IMG/VR virus record: IMGVR_UViG_3300022745_000130
Coordinates: 1-26,656 of that record
DNA: 26,656 bases
Reading direction: 5' to 3' (one strand)
Source: a virus
Shown: positions 6,301 through 13,986 of the stretch, piece by piece
Position numbering within the stretch: the stretch's first letter is position 1
Layout of the letters: each line of letters starts with the position of its first letter
Program-made: the position numbers and the translations under genes
The notes under the pieces: model-generated
The model's database searches: none
The model's input: the letters and a program-made list of their open reading frames with translations, nothing else
Told to the model about the DNA's origin: nothing

Positions 6301-9300
6301 GCGAAGCGCGCGGCCTCCGGCTTCGTCAGGTTGATCGGCGAGTCCTCGGTCACGCGCTCGAACGCTGCGTGCAGATCGACGCCCGCGCCGGTGAGATCCG
6401 CGCGCACCTCGCGCAAGATCCGATCGGCCTCGAGCGGCGTCACGAACACGTCGCCGCCCAGGTGGACGACGTACGATCCGCCCATCCGAGAGCGCATCAC
6501 CGAGCGCCGCGCCTCCGCGAGACGATCCGCGAGCCGCTCCTTGGCGCGACCGATGGTCTGCTCGCGCGGGCTGGCGTTCTCGTCGAACAGCGGAATGTCC
6601 TTGGCGGACTTGAGGTCGCGACCGAGGATCTGCTTGGCGAGATCATGCAGCGCCTCGGCGCCAGGGATGAGCACCATCTGGTGCTGGCCGCCGATCTCCT
6701 CGTCGGTCAGCGGCACGATCTCGTCGATGGCGTCGGCGACGTAGAACCCTTCGTGGGTGGACGTCGACCAGCCCGTGGTGCAGACGCCGCCCTTCACCGG
6801 ATCGGTCGTGCCGCGCAGCGCGCCGGTCAGCCCGTTGCCCCGCGGCATCGTACCTTCGAGATCCCACCACGCGACGCGGCGCCAGCTGCCATGCGCGACG
6901 ACCACGCCCTCGGGATGGCGATCGGTGGCCAGCCGTGTGAGCGCGTCCTCCAACGACAGGAGCTTGCTCGTAATCTGCCCGCGCGTCACCACCACGTACT
7001 TCTCGCCGGTGACGTCGGGAAGGTCGAGCTCGAGCTTGCGAACGCCAGGGTGATACGCGAGCCCGCCCTCGTCGTGCGTCGCCATATCCATGGCCGCATC
7101 AGCCGCCGTCACGGGCCGAACGTCGGGAAACAAGTCCATCATCAACGTGCGCGGGTTCGGCGGAAAGTGCGTGTGGAACCGACCGAGCGCGTCCTGTGCG
7201 ACCTTGCGCATGGCCGAGGGCAGGTACCCCTTGGCGTCGGGGTCCGCCTCGGCGCGAACGTCCGCGGGACCGACCGGGACGCCCGCGTCGATCTGCGCCT
7301 TCGTGCGCCGGGTCGGCTTGGGGATCGCCTCGGGGTCCTCGCCCTTCGCGATGGCTTCGAGCCGATCGCGGTAGTAGCGCGTCACGTCGCGCGTGCGGAA
7401 CCCGAACTTCGGGCGGTTCGGATCAAGCGCCGCGTCCGCGCCAGCGGGGATCAGCTTCGCCTGCGCGGCCATCACGGTTTCGTTGTACGCCAGCTTGTGG
7501 GCCAGCTGCTCGCCGAGCTCCTGCGCCGAGGCCCAAGCGTGGTGCTTCTTCTGCAAGAGCTCCAAGAACTTGAGCATCGCGTCATCGGCGTGGTTGAGGA
7601 TGAGCTCGGCATCGCCCGCCTGGATGATGCCGCGCTCGACCGCATCACGGATCGCCGCCTGGAGGTCGATCGACAACGGCTCGGTGCGCACGCCGCGCGA
7701 CTCCACCGGCTGCTGCGCGATCGTCTCGGCGAGATCCCGCAGCGGCTCCGGCGCCACGCCGGGCACCTCGTACCCGTCAACCGGGATGTCGGCGATGTCC
7801 TCCGGCGCCATCGTCGGGTTCGTGCGCCGGGGCGGCACGGTGTCCTCGATCTGCACCTCGGCCTTCACGGGTGGTTCCGCCGGCGGAACCGTGTCCTCGA
7901 TCTGCACCTCGGCCTTCGCCGGCTTCGCCGTCGGATTCTTGCGGCGTTCGATCTCGCGCTTGAGCCGCTCGATCTCGCTCAGATCGGCATCGCGCTTGGC
8001 AGCCAGGAGATCGTCACGCTCCCGCTTGAGGTCGACGAGCTCCTGCTCGGGTGGCGTGTCATTGAACTTGGCGGGGTCGAACTGCGACAGCTTGTCCGTT
8101 CGGTGGCCCATTTCGTCGATCGGGTACTCCATGCGCCCGCTGATCCGCCGATCGTTCGGGAACTGGTCGACGTCCCCCACGGCGATCTCGCGCCCAATCG
8201 GGGCGCCCACGATGCGGAACGGGGCGCCACCCACCCGGCCGCCTTCACCGATCCCGCCGTGGTACTCGGGCTTGTCGAGCTCAGCCCCCGCGATCGTGTC
8301 GAGGTCGTGGTGGAGGAACTCGCCGCGCATCGTGTACGCGACCTGGAGCTGCTGACGCTCGGCCGGCGCCAGCCCGTCGATGAAGTCGACGTCGTTGCCG
8401 GCGAGCTTGATCCGCGTGGCAGCGTCCACATGATCGAGCGCGTCGATCGCGCCGCCCTTCTGCATGAGCTCGTAGTAGAACCCGCGCGCGCCCACGGGGA
8501 TGCCCATGCCCTTGGGCGCCAGTGCCGCCGCCTCCTTCGCGCCATACGCCGCGCGCACCGTGGCACCCACAGGATGCGCGACCATGCCTTCCCAGCCGGC
8601 GAGGCTCGACACGATGTCGGCCACGCGCGCGAGATCCTGCACGCGCTTGGGCGCGTCCGCCGTGATCGCCGCCTCCGTGAACAGCGTGGTGCCGCGCATC
8701 GACGAGACGTCCTGCGAGAACGCCGCGATAAAGTCGCCGCTGATCTTGCCGATCGGCCCCGTCCACGTTCCCGTCCACCGCGGGCCGCCGATCACCTGCT
8801 CGGTCGCCGCATCGCTGACGATCGGCTTCTCGCCAACCGCCTTGCCGGCGGCATCGGGATCGGCACCCATGACGAACGCGCCCGCGCGCGCGATGGCCGG
8901 CTTCGCGTCATCGATCATGGCGCCGGTGGACGCGGAGATCCCCTGCGACGGACCCCCGAACCAGTCGTCCACGAGCGCGTGCGGTGCCGGGATCTCGGGC
9001 ACGCCGAGGTTCAGATCGAGCGCCGCACCGGCCGCGTTGACCGCCGGCCCCAGCTGGGCGGCCGCCGTAACGGGAATCGCCAACGCATCGGCGGCGAGGT
9101 CGAGCCCCGTGTGGACGCCCTCGAGCGGTGCTGTCTGAAGCTTGAGGTACGCGGAGACGTTGGGGTTGTGGACGGCGAGATCGGCCATCGTCATCGGCAC
9201 CTGACCGATGGAGGATGCCGCGCGCAGCGCGTACCCGATGGGCGTCTCGGTGGTCACCGGGTCGTTGCCGGGCAGAACCGTGGTGGGCCGGTCGATCGCC

Positions 9301-9926
9301 GCCGGGATGATCGGCGAGTTGGACACGTCGTGGAGCGCCTCACCAAGATGCTGCTCGATCGGATCGTGCATCGCGTCCCACGCGGCGCCCACGCTGTGCT
9401 CCTTGAGCAGCGAGGAACCCGCGTTGTACGCCATCGTCAACGGCGACGCGCTCCACACGGTCTTGGCAAGGTCGCCGGCCACGTCGAGGTTCTGCTCCGC
9501 GCGCAACGCCGCGACGTTCCCGATCTGCTTGGGATCGTCGGTGCCCACCGTGCGGTACAAGAGGTCGCGCTCGGCGCTCATCTTGTCGGGGTCGAGCCCG
9601 TGGACTTGCGGCAGCGCCGCGTCCGTCAGCGCCAGGATGGGATCGACCACGCCTTCCGGGGTGGGCCGCGCGCGAGGCAGCGGAACGCCGTCGATGTCGA
9701 GGAGCTTCTGGTGCGCCTGGAGCTCCGTCACCGCCGGGTTCTGCACCGGGTTGTCCGCGGTGATGTCGGCCTTGAGCTTCGCCTTGAGCTTGCCCTCGAG
9801 GTCGATCATGTCCAGGCCGGACGGCATCGGCGGCGCGAACCCGATGGGTCCGGCCGTTCCACCGGCGGCGATACGTTCGGCACGACGGCGCGCGAGCTCG
9901 TCGGCAAGTACATCGGCCACGATCAC
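3324..9926 (-). CDS. Giant (about 2200 aa) virion/polyvalent-type protein, probable ejected internal protein
   Basis: The largest gene, a quarter of the window. The GTG at 9926 makes a GTGA overlap with the previous stop; a GTG at 9920 with GAGG five bases upstream is an equally good start. Visible regions: an Ala/Asp-rich N-terminus; a charged coiled coil at about 635-668 (LKRERDDLLAAKRDADLSEI); a linker with a twice-repeated KAEVQIEDTVPP (about 670-698); a segment at about 965-1090 with VVVTRG, STS and QHQ that may be an ADP-ribosyltransferase-like fold; a long helical stretch; and a C-terminal part with LVFPFWTYFRN (about 1880-1890) and hydrophobic helices near 1960-2000. The FPFWTYFRN region resembles, from memory, helical domains at the ends of large phage 'polyvalent' proteins that travel with the genome. 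By position it replaces the large internal virion protein of T7-like phages. No lysozyme or transglycosylase motif was seen. Confidence 0.85.
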   Translation of the reverse strand: MIVADVLADELARRRAERIAAGGTAGPIGFAPPMPSGLDMIDLEGKLKAKLKADITADNPVQNPAVTELQAHQKLLDIDGVPLPRARPTPEGVVDPILALTDAALPQVHGLDPDKMSAERDLLYRTVGTDDPKQIGNVAALRAEQNLDVAGDLAKTVWSASPLTMAYNAGSSLLKEHSVGAAWDAMHDPIEQHLGEALHDVSNSPIIPAAIDRPTTVLPGNDPVTTETPIGYALRAASSIGQVPMTMADLAVHNPNVSAYLKLQTAPLEGVHTGLDLAADALAIPVTAAAQLGPAVNAAGAALDLNLGVPEIPAPHALVDDWFGGPSQGISASTGAMIDDAKPAIARAGAFVMGADPDAAGKAVGEKPIVSDAATEQVIGGPRWTGTWTGPIGKISGDFIAAFSQDVSSMRGTTLFTEAAITADAPKRVQDLARVADIVSSLAGWEGMVAHPVGATVRAAYGAKEAAALAPKGMGIPVGARGFYYELMQKGGAIDALDHVDAATRIKLAGNDVDFIDGLAPAERQQLQVAYTMRGEFLHHDLDTIAGAELDKPEYHGGIGEGGRVGGAPFRIVGAPIGREIAVGDVDQFPNDRRISGRMEYPIDEMGHRTDKLSQFDPAKFNDTPPEQELVDLKRERDDLLAAKRDADLSEIERLKREIERRKNPTAKPAKAEVQIEDTVPPAEPPVKAEVQIEDTVPPRRTNPTMAPEDIADIPVDGYEVPGVAPEPLRDLAETIAQQPVESRGVRTEPLSIDLQAAIRDAVERGIIQAGDAELILNHADDAMLKFLELLQKKHHAWASAQELGEQLAHKLAYNETVMAAQAKLIPAGADAALDPNRPKFGFRTRDVTRYYRDRLEAIAKGEDPEAIPKPTRRTKAQIDAGVPVGPADVRAEADPDAKGYLPSAMRKVAQDALGRFHTHFPPNPRTLMMDLFPDVRPVTAADAAMDMATHDEGGLAYHPGVRKLELDLPDVTGEKYVVVTRGQITSKLLSLEDALTRLATDRHPEGVVVAHGSWRRVAWWDLEGTMPRGNGLTGALRGTTDPVKGGVCTTGWSTSTHEGFYVADAIDEIVPLTDEEIGGQHQMVLIPGAEALHDLAKQILGRDLKSAKDIPLFDENASPREQTIGRAKERLADRLAEARRSVMRSRMGGSYVVHLGGDVFVTPLEADRILREVRADLTGAGVDLHAAFERVTEDSPINLTKPEAARFAVLYGATEAGKLDPFEPFGTKPLAPTETGRVQDGVDARRVSVHREADVGQYGQPTLEQQRKLIDGLVRRYADRLTWQDAALKDHAGFNALLQWAITKTEVPTAERLVRGQTDALDEYLDNSKKPFRSPGAQAALERGTARLKSIGQELHADLNKVRRATDTLPQAVGTVLGESIRPVAEKVRKLIEYEPSTVRDMEVMRREFLDKERAIMPSDLVTRMESPHVEIADAAVEEWYTRRRGDMLGMVEHALKSVAPEIGKVNGRIGEAIKAVGIHALYDEVFVHGELDGPVLKKALEEAHPGTAAHMTEPVQAGVTLAGRLRAQAALARAVDDLAAAGIGLRKGGDVARAVKAELFGHDSYINESGQRIQVVPNQAIHSEARAYMAQVGLRPRAYEDLRTMTGTDGTKYVLPQSFANELSRAASYGQESARAPTGLRSIPKVGPWLADAYQTWRAIVTAGPGGANLPHLVGNVYSIAENITATTGIGAARRAVTQVVFDPFTRSLSSRLGYYRSETPATIKAKEALGRMFGGKVEVEPTDGGAVPRSGSWTDINAKRIMRDKAGRIWTLDAVEREARKYGVDASSSRVELAQQIVDDLRRWDEPLWKQVVSLNDWRERLVELSNVLDVSVRTAVFVDKLREGHAVIDAAHAARDSLFDPTASSAIERKYIRLVFPFWTYFRNTQKAILGAMLEDPSRLAYIARIYAYNHARLFGGGTRRDLLTEDEEKSILLDLPPRPITVQGKGRLDFQGETIGAPTGSIVGGMVYAAKFMDFFTYAALAGPGLATGGRLGYNQRLSGLANDTAKMTSMPFLAAGDTLGFNPTNSQDVDMDSENVVPDYLLQMPMLGEFVQRTFAVGKRYLPPGIDTTSAAGWDERGPYRWVAGEDYVRADDGETETFSDEQGFKDAQYKWRLLFRSIGRPATSVANAAAIVAPSMRPSWESEAAAAARAMGAKVRLTPTENRLADEARKKRANVYKQYGVDLGNDASTVKPR
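7831..7917 (-). repeat. 36-bp direct repeat in the giant gene
   Basis: Copies at 7831-7866 and 7882-7917, 51 bp apart and in frame, share a 27-base identical core. They encode the twice-repeated dodecapeptide KAEVQIEDTVPP in an acidic, Pro-rich linker just after the coiled coil. The pattern suggests a recent in-frame duplication that lengthened an interdomain linker. Confidence 0.92.
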
Positions 9927-11071
9927 CTCGTGTAGTCGAGATTCCTCCGCTTCTCGTACTCCGTCAACGCGGCGTCGTCCTCATCTTCGGAGGTGGCCTT
10001 GCCGTCCGTGCGCATCACGTCCTCGTAGCGCGCAGCGCCGATCGGTCCCGTCGCGCGGGCGGCCTCGTCGAACATGGGGCCGATGCCGGCGAGATCCTTC
10101 TCGGCCTGCTGGCGCAGTTGCTCGCGGTAGCTGGCGCCGCCGTCGGTGGGCGAGCCGGAGATCGAACCGCCCAACGAGCGCGAACCGCCGACGTCGATGG
10201 AGTAGTCCGTGCCGCCGAACGTGGGCACCTGGACCTTTCCGCCACCACCAGCGCCGAGGTACCGATCGAACTCTTGCGGACGCGGGGGACCGATCGGGGC
10301 GCCGCTCTGCTCGATGCTGTTGCGCAGGTGCCCGATGTGCTCCTCGGGGATCGCCGACAGCGCGACCTTGGAACCATCCGGCCCGTTCGTGGAGATCGTC
10401 GCCGAGCGCACCTCTTGGAACAGGTCGGACACGGCGGCCTGCTTCGCGGCATCGCTGTCCGCGGTGGTCTGCAACGCCTTGGTCTGCTGAACGATGGTCG
10501 CCTCGAGGGCGTCCACCGCGTCCCCGTACGCGATCACGGCGGGGTCACCCGCCGGCTTGCCCTGCGCCGCGAGCGCCGCCGCCTGGACCTTCGAGAGCTC
10601 AGCGCGCACCGACGTCTGCGCCTGCGACAACAGCGCCTTACCCTGCGGCGTGTTCATCTGCGCGTTCTTGGTCACCTCGGCCTGCGCGTCGATGACGTGC
10701 CCCTTCACCTGGGCCGCCGCTCCGATGCTCGCCACCTTGGTGTCCGTCTCGGCCTTAAGCCCCGCCTCCCACGCCTTTTCCTGCAAAGCCGCCGAGTCGT
10801 TCGTCGCCTTGATGTGCGCGTCCTCGCGTTCGCCGAGCTGCTGCGCGAGCTTCACCTGTCTGTCAAGGAGCGCCGCCTTCGCCTGGGCCTGGGCCGCGGG
10901 ATCGAGCGCCTGCAAGTGCGCGGCGTACTGCGCGCGGGCGTACGGATCGACGGACCCGTAGTACCCGCTCCACCAGCTGTTGGCGAAGTTGAACCCGTTT
11001 TCCGTCGGGGTGTAGTACGTCGTGACGTTGGGCGCGTAGCGCCCGCGGTTCGTGGCGATGGGACCGGGCAT
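9923..11071 (-). CDS. Internal-virion-like protein, coiled-coil rich
   Basis: 382 residues, ATG at 11071 with AAGGAG five bases upstream. The N-terminal 45 residues are aromatic and Asn/Tyr-rich (NVTTYYTPTENGFNFANSWW). Residues about 46-220 are Ala/Gln/Lys-rich and strongly helical (AHLQALDPAAQAQAKAALLD and similar), consistent with an extended coiled coil. Residues about 255-310 are Gly/Ser-rich and strand-like. The C-terminus is acidic, then basic (SEDEDDAALTEYEKRRN). Its place between the nozzle block and the giant protein, with a stop overlapping the giant gene's start by four bases, matches the second internal core protein (gp15-like position) of T7-like phages. That assignment is positional; I see no sequence motif proving it. 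Confidence 0.78.
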   Translation of the reverse strand: MPGPIATNRGRYAPNVTTYYTPTENGFNFANSWWSGYYGSVDPYARAQYAAHLQALDPAAQAQAKAALLDRQVKLAQQLGEREDAHIKATNDSAALQEKAWEAGLKAETDTKVASIGAAAQVKGHVIDAQAEVTKNAQMNTPQGKALLSQAQTSVRAELSKVQAAALAAQGKPAGDPAVIAYGDAVDALEATIVQQTKALQTTADSDAAKQAAVSDLFQEVRSATISTNGPDGSKVALSAIPEEHIGHLRNSIEQSGAPIGPPRPQEFDRYLGAGGGGKVQVPTFGGTDYSIDVGGSRSLGGSISGSPTDGGASYREQLRQQAEKDLAGIGPMFDEAARATGPIGAARYEDVMRTDGKATSEDEDDAALTEYEKRRNLDYTR

Positions 11072-11080
11072 CGGAGCTCC

Positions 11081-12025
11081 TTAGACGGGCCGGCCATCCG
11101 GCCCCATGCGTGCGACCATGCGAAGCGCCTGCTCGGCGGGGATGTTCGCCTTGAGCATTTCCTGGAACATCGCCTGCTGGTCGGGGCGCAGGCGCGCATA
11201 CGCGGCCATCTGGTCGGGCACGCCGGACGCCTGCGCTTGCGCAGCGCCCGCGAGGTTGGACGCGCCCGCCATGCCCGCCTGCGCGGCGGGGAACGAGGCC
11301 AGCGTGGGCGCCGCCGGAGCCATCGCCGGAGCCGCCGTGCGCGCTGCCGCGACCGCGTTGCCGGCGTTCGCGGAACCACCGTTGCCCGCCTCGGGCAGCG
11401 CGTTCATGGCGTTCGTGTCGAGCCCCTGGATGGAGCGTCCCTGCGACGCGCGCATGACGCCGCGCCCCGCGTTGATCGCGGACGCGAACGGAACGCCGGC
11501 CTTGCTCGACAGCGCGCCCACGTCGACCATGCCCTGGCGCGCTCCAGCCGCCTGGAGCGCGGAGCCAACCGTCTGTCCCTCGTCGCGCCAGAAGTCGTTG
11601 CGCGTTGCGGCCTTGTTGGCGAGTCGGTCCTCGAGCTCCTGCTTGTACGCTGCCTTCTGCGCGATGTCCTGACGCGCGAGCTCGGAGCCCACCTGCGTCG
11701 CCGCCTGCCCGATGCCCGTCGACTGCTGGCGCGCGATGGCGGCCTGCTGAGCGCCGCCGCCCACGCCACCGCTCGCGGCCTGCAACCGCGCCTGCTCCAT
11801 GGCCACCTGACCCATGGCCGCGCGCGCGGGCTGCATCGCCACGTTCGAGTACGCGGACTTCTCCTCGTCCGTCAGGCCCACGCCGGACTTCACCTTGTCC
11901 TTGAGGTCGCGAATCTGCTGGTTGTTGTACCGGCGGTACGGATCGGTGGCGTACTGAATGCCGCGCGACACGCCACCGATGATTGCGGGTGCCATCTGAG
12001 CAAGAGCGAGCAGGGGCAGCGGCAT
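11081..12025 (-). CDS. Internal-virion-like protein, Ala/Gln-rich with hydrophobic N-terminus
   Basis: 314 residues, ATG at 12025 with GGAGG five bases upstream. The first 20 residues (MPLPLLALAQMAPAIIGGVS) are hydrophobic and could insert into a membrane. Residues about 25-150 are helical and Gln/Arg/Ala-rich. Residues about 205-275 are almost wholly Ala/Gly/Pro/Ser (AAARTAAPAMAPAAPTLASF). The C-terminal 40 residues are amphipathic (LRPDQQAMFQEMLKANIPAE). Small Ala/Gln-rich proteins with a hydrophobic N-terminus occupy the first internal core protein position (gp14-like) in short-tailed phages, where they form part of the DNA ejection channel. Here it heads a three-gene set with the next two genes, ending in the giant protein. 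The role is inferred from order and composition. Confidence 0.75.
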   Translation of the reverse strand: MPLPLLALAQMAPAIIGGVSRGIQYATDPYRRYNNQQIRDLKDKVKSGVGLTDEEKSAYSNVAMQPARAAMGQVAMEQARLQAASGGVGGGAQQAAIARQQSTGIGQAATQVGSELARQDIAQKAAYKQELEDRLANKAATRNDFWRDEGQTVGSALQAAGARQGMVDVGALSSKAGVPFASAINAGRGVMRASQGRSIQGLDTNAMNALPEAGNGGSANAGNAVAAARTAAPAMAPAAPTLASFPAAQAGMAGASNLAGAAQAQASGVPDQMAAYARLRPDQQAMFQEMLKANIPAEQALRMVARMGPDGRPV

Positions 12026-12035
12026 GAACGCCTCC

Positions 12036-12740
12036 TCACGAAGTGTAGTCTTTCCAGACCCGAACGAGCAACGTGCTGTTCGTGAAGCACAGCCGGTAGT
12101 AGTCGGTGCCGCCGACGACGAGGAACTCGCTTCCGTCGTAGCTGTATTCTGCCCAAATCTCCGTCTCTCCGTCCTTTGCGGCGACGGTGGGCTCCCAATA
12201 CCCCGTCATGTGGATGGGCGCCGAGCCCGTATCCGCGAGCAGCGGCGGCACGACGCGGCGCGACCCGGCCACCGTGACCGGCCCCTGCCCCGGCTCGCGG
12301 ATCACCAGCTGCACGAAGCCGGCGTACTGGTCGACGATCACCGGATGGGCCGCGTCGGCCCACAGGTTTACGCTGATCGTGCAGTCAATCTTGACGCGCG
12401 ACAGGTACGGGAGCTTGCGCCGCAGCGTGCAGCCGTGCAGCCGGACCTTGCCCGACTGGTCGAGCATCGAGCCGAACACGTCGTTTCGACCCTGCGCGCG
12501 GTCGCCAAACTTATTGGCGTCGACCTTCGCCATGTTGACGCCGAACACGTCCTGCGTCTCGCCGAGCATGGCGAAGTCAGGACCGCCGTACACCTGCGGC
12601 CGGGGCCAGTGTTCGCGGCGCACCTCGAGGATGTCTGTGCCGGGAATCATCCCGTTGAGCCAGGCGCGAATCGGCGAGACGAAGTTGAATCCGTCGACGA
12701 GCTTGGACGTGCTGATCAAGGTGGGCAGGACAACCGGCAT
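12036..12740 (-). CDS. Beta-rich virion protein (third of a three-gene set)
   Basis: 234 residues from ATG at 12740, which shares one base with the previous stop (TGATG). The ribosome site is weak (GCGGGTG), so coupling to the upstream gene is likely; a GTG at 12767 without any ribosome site is less likely. The N-terminal 50 residues are partly helical (SPIRAWLNGMIPGTDILEVR). The remainder is strand-rich, with VRLHGCTLRRKL, VKIDCTISVNLW, FVQLVIREPGQGPVTVAGS, ETEIWAEYSYDGSEFLVVGG and YYRLCFTNSTLLVRVWKDY. A short helical anchor followed by a beta-sandwich is shared with the two genes upstream. Likely a tail or neck appendage protein; no named family is recognised. Confidence 0.72.
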   Translation of the reverse strand: MPVVLPTLISTSKLVDGFNFVSPIRAWLNGMIPGTDILEVRREHWPRPQVYGGPDFAMLGETQDVFGVNMAKVDANKFGDRAQGRNDVFGSMLDQSGKVRLHGCTLRRKLPYLSRVKIDCTISVNLWADAAHPVIVDQYAGFVQLVIREPGQGPVTVAGSRRVVPPLLADTGSAPIHMTGYWEPTVAAKDGETEIWAEYSYDGSEFLVVGGTDYYRLCFTNSTLLVRVWKDYTS

Positions 12741-13384
12741 CAGCGCACCCGCTTCAAGAGGTAGCACGACAGCTGCGCGCGGTTCACGTTGACCACGACG
12801 TCCGAGCCGTACGAGATCCCGATCTTTCGGATGGAGCCCGCCGTGGTCCAGTGGCGGATCATCGTCAGGTCAAACCGGCGCATCGGCACCTGACTGGCGG
12901 TGCCGGAGATCCGACGCCGCGTCTGCGACTGGCGCACGTAGCCGGCGCCGCTGTCGACGATCAGCGTGCAAGACGTGTTGGCGGTCGGAAGCACGCCATC
13001 CACGAACGCGCCCGCGTTGTGGTACCCGCAGGCAAGGATGCCTTCGATGATCAGGACGTCGTTCCCGCTGACCACGATGGGCAGCGCAGTAAGGTCGAGC
13101 TCCACGTTCGTGGTCATCACCAGCGGAACGATGCCCTCCGCGCCGTAGGCACCGTTGGCCGCCAGCGCGGTAGGACCCGACCACGCCTTGTACATCGTGC
13201 GGATCTTGCCGTCGAAATCGGTGCTCGCCTTCGCCGCAAGGTTGCGCAGATCGAGCCCCTCGGCGGCAAAGTTGTCGGCGTCGAGTGCCCCCGATGCCGT
13301 CTCCACCGATCGCGCCCACGCATTGAAGCCCGTGAGCGAACGCGGCCATCCCTCCATGAGCTTGGGCCATCCAACACGGCTCAT
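12740..13384 (-). CDS. Beta-rich virion protein (second of a three-gene set)
   Basis: 214 residues, ATG at 13384 with AGGAG eight bases upstream and an ATGA overlap with the preceding stop; the open frame further upstream is Arg-rich shadow sequence and was discarded. N-terminal residues 1-60 are helical, with ALDADNFAAEGLDLRNLA, a 'D-x-DN' motif often seen where phage appendage proteins start a helical anchor. The rest is strand-rich (VELDLTALPIVVSGNDVLII, TSCTLIVDSGAGYVRQSQ, IRKIGISYGSDVVVNVNRA) and ends SCYLLKRVR. This suggests a jelly-roll-like trimeric virion protein. The preceding gene product has the same plan. Function beyond 'virion component' is not supported. Confidence 0.74.
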   Translation of the reverse strand: MSRVGWPKLMEGWPRSLTGFNAWARSVETASGALDADNFAAEGLDLRNLAAKASTDFDGKIRTMYKAWSGPTALAANGAYGAEGIVPLVMTTNVELDLTALPIVVSGNDVLIIEGILACGYHNAGAFVDGVLPTANTSCTLIVDSGAGYVRQSQTRRRISGTASQVPMRRFDLTMIRHWTTAGSIRKIGISYGSDVVVNVNRAQLSCYLLKRVR

Positions 13385-13986
13385 CGGGCACACTCCTCGA
13401 CGATCAACGTGCGCTCCTGCACCTCGAGCAGATCGGACGCGCCGCTGAACTCGTCGAACTCGAGGAAGCACACCACCTTGTGGGTTCCGCCGGGAACACC
13501 GCACGCACCGATGGCGTAGAACGGGAAGGCCGTTCCGTTGCGCGTGCTGATGGTGATACCGACACGCTCCGAGCGAGCGACTACCTCACCGTCCACCATG
13601 ATGCCGAACGACACGTACCCGAAGTCCGTGCCTGCGCCGGTGCGATCGAAGATCACGTTGACGGCCGCTTGCACGCACAACACCGCGTCGCCGGTGGTGA
13701 TGGACACGTAGACGCCCGCGCTCGCGGCGGCGCTCTCGTCGAGCAGGTACGTCCCGTTGCGCGCCAGGAAGTTGGACGACGTGGTGACGAGCGGGTCCGC
13801 AGCGGCCGTCGTGTTGAAGCAACCCACGGCGATCGCCGTGCTCGGGATCGTGGCCTTCTTGATGTTGTCGCGGTCAATCCACCCGTCGAACTCCATCATC
13901 ACGTCACGGACTGCATCACGCAAATAGCGCGGCAACGCCGCCACTTTCGCGTTGAAGTATTCGTAACTGGTCCGCGGCCAGCTCAT
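13381..13986 (-). CDS. Beta-rich virion protein (first of a three-gene set)
   Basis: 201 residues, ATG at 13986, with an ATGA overlap with the nozzle gene stop and a GAGGGGG stretch upstream as ribosome site. Residues 1-45 are helical (YEYFNAKVAALPRYLRDAV, then EFDGWIDRDNIKKATI). The remainder is strand-rich, with VYVSITTGDAVLCVQAAVNV, FGYVSFGIMVDGEVVARSE, VGITISTRNGTAFPFYAIG and HKVVCFLEFDEFSG, ending in an acidic strand (LLEVQERTLIVEE). The 'DRDN' segment and overall plan match the next gene's product, pointing to paralogues or functional partners. Position directly after the nozzle suggests a tail-tip or neck appendage. Confidence 0.74.
   Translation of the reverse strand: MSWPRTSYEYFNAKVAALPRYLRDAVRDVMMEFDGWIDRDNIKKATIPSTAIAVGCFNTTAAADPLVTTSSNFLARNGTYLLDESAAASAGVYVSITTGDAVLCVQAAVNVIFDRTGAGTDFGYVSFGIMVDGEVVARSERVGITISTRNGTAFPFYAIGACGVPGGTHKVVCFLEFDEFSGASDLLEVQERTLIVEECAR

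Noticed and set aside
5070-9935. A 1621-codon open frame on the plus strand, opposite the giant gene
   Set aside because: Its product is Arg/His/Asp/Val-rich with no domain-like pattern and mirrors the codon bias of the minus-strand gene. Similar long antisense frames lie opposite the portal, nozzle and internal-protein genes and are GC-bias shadows.
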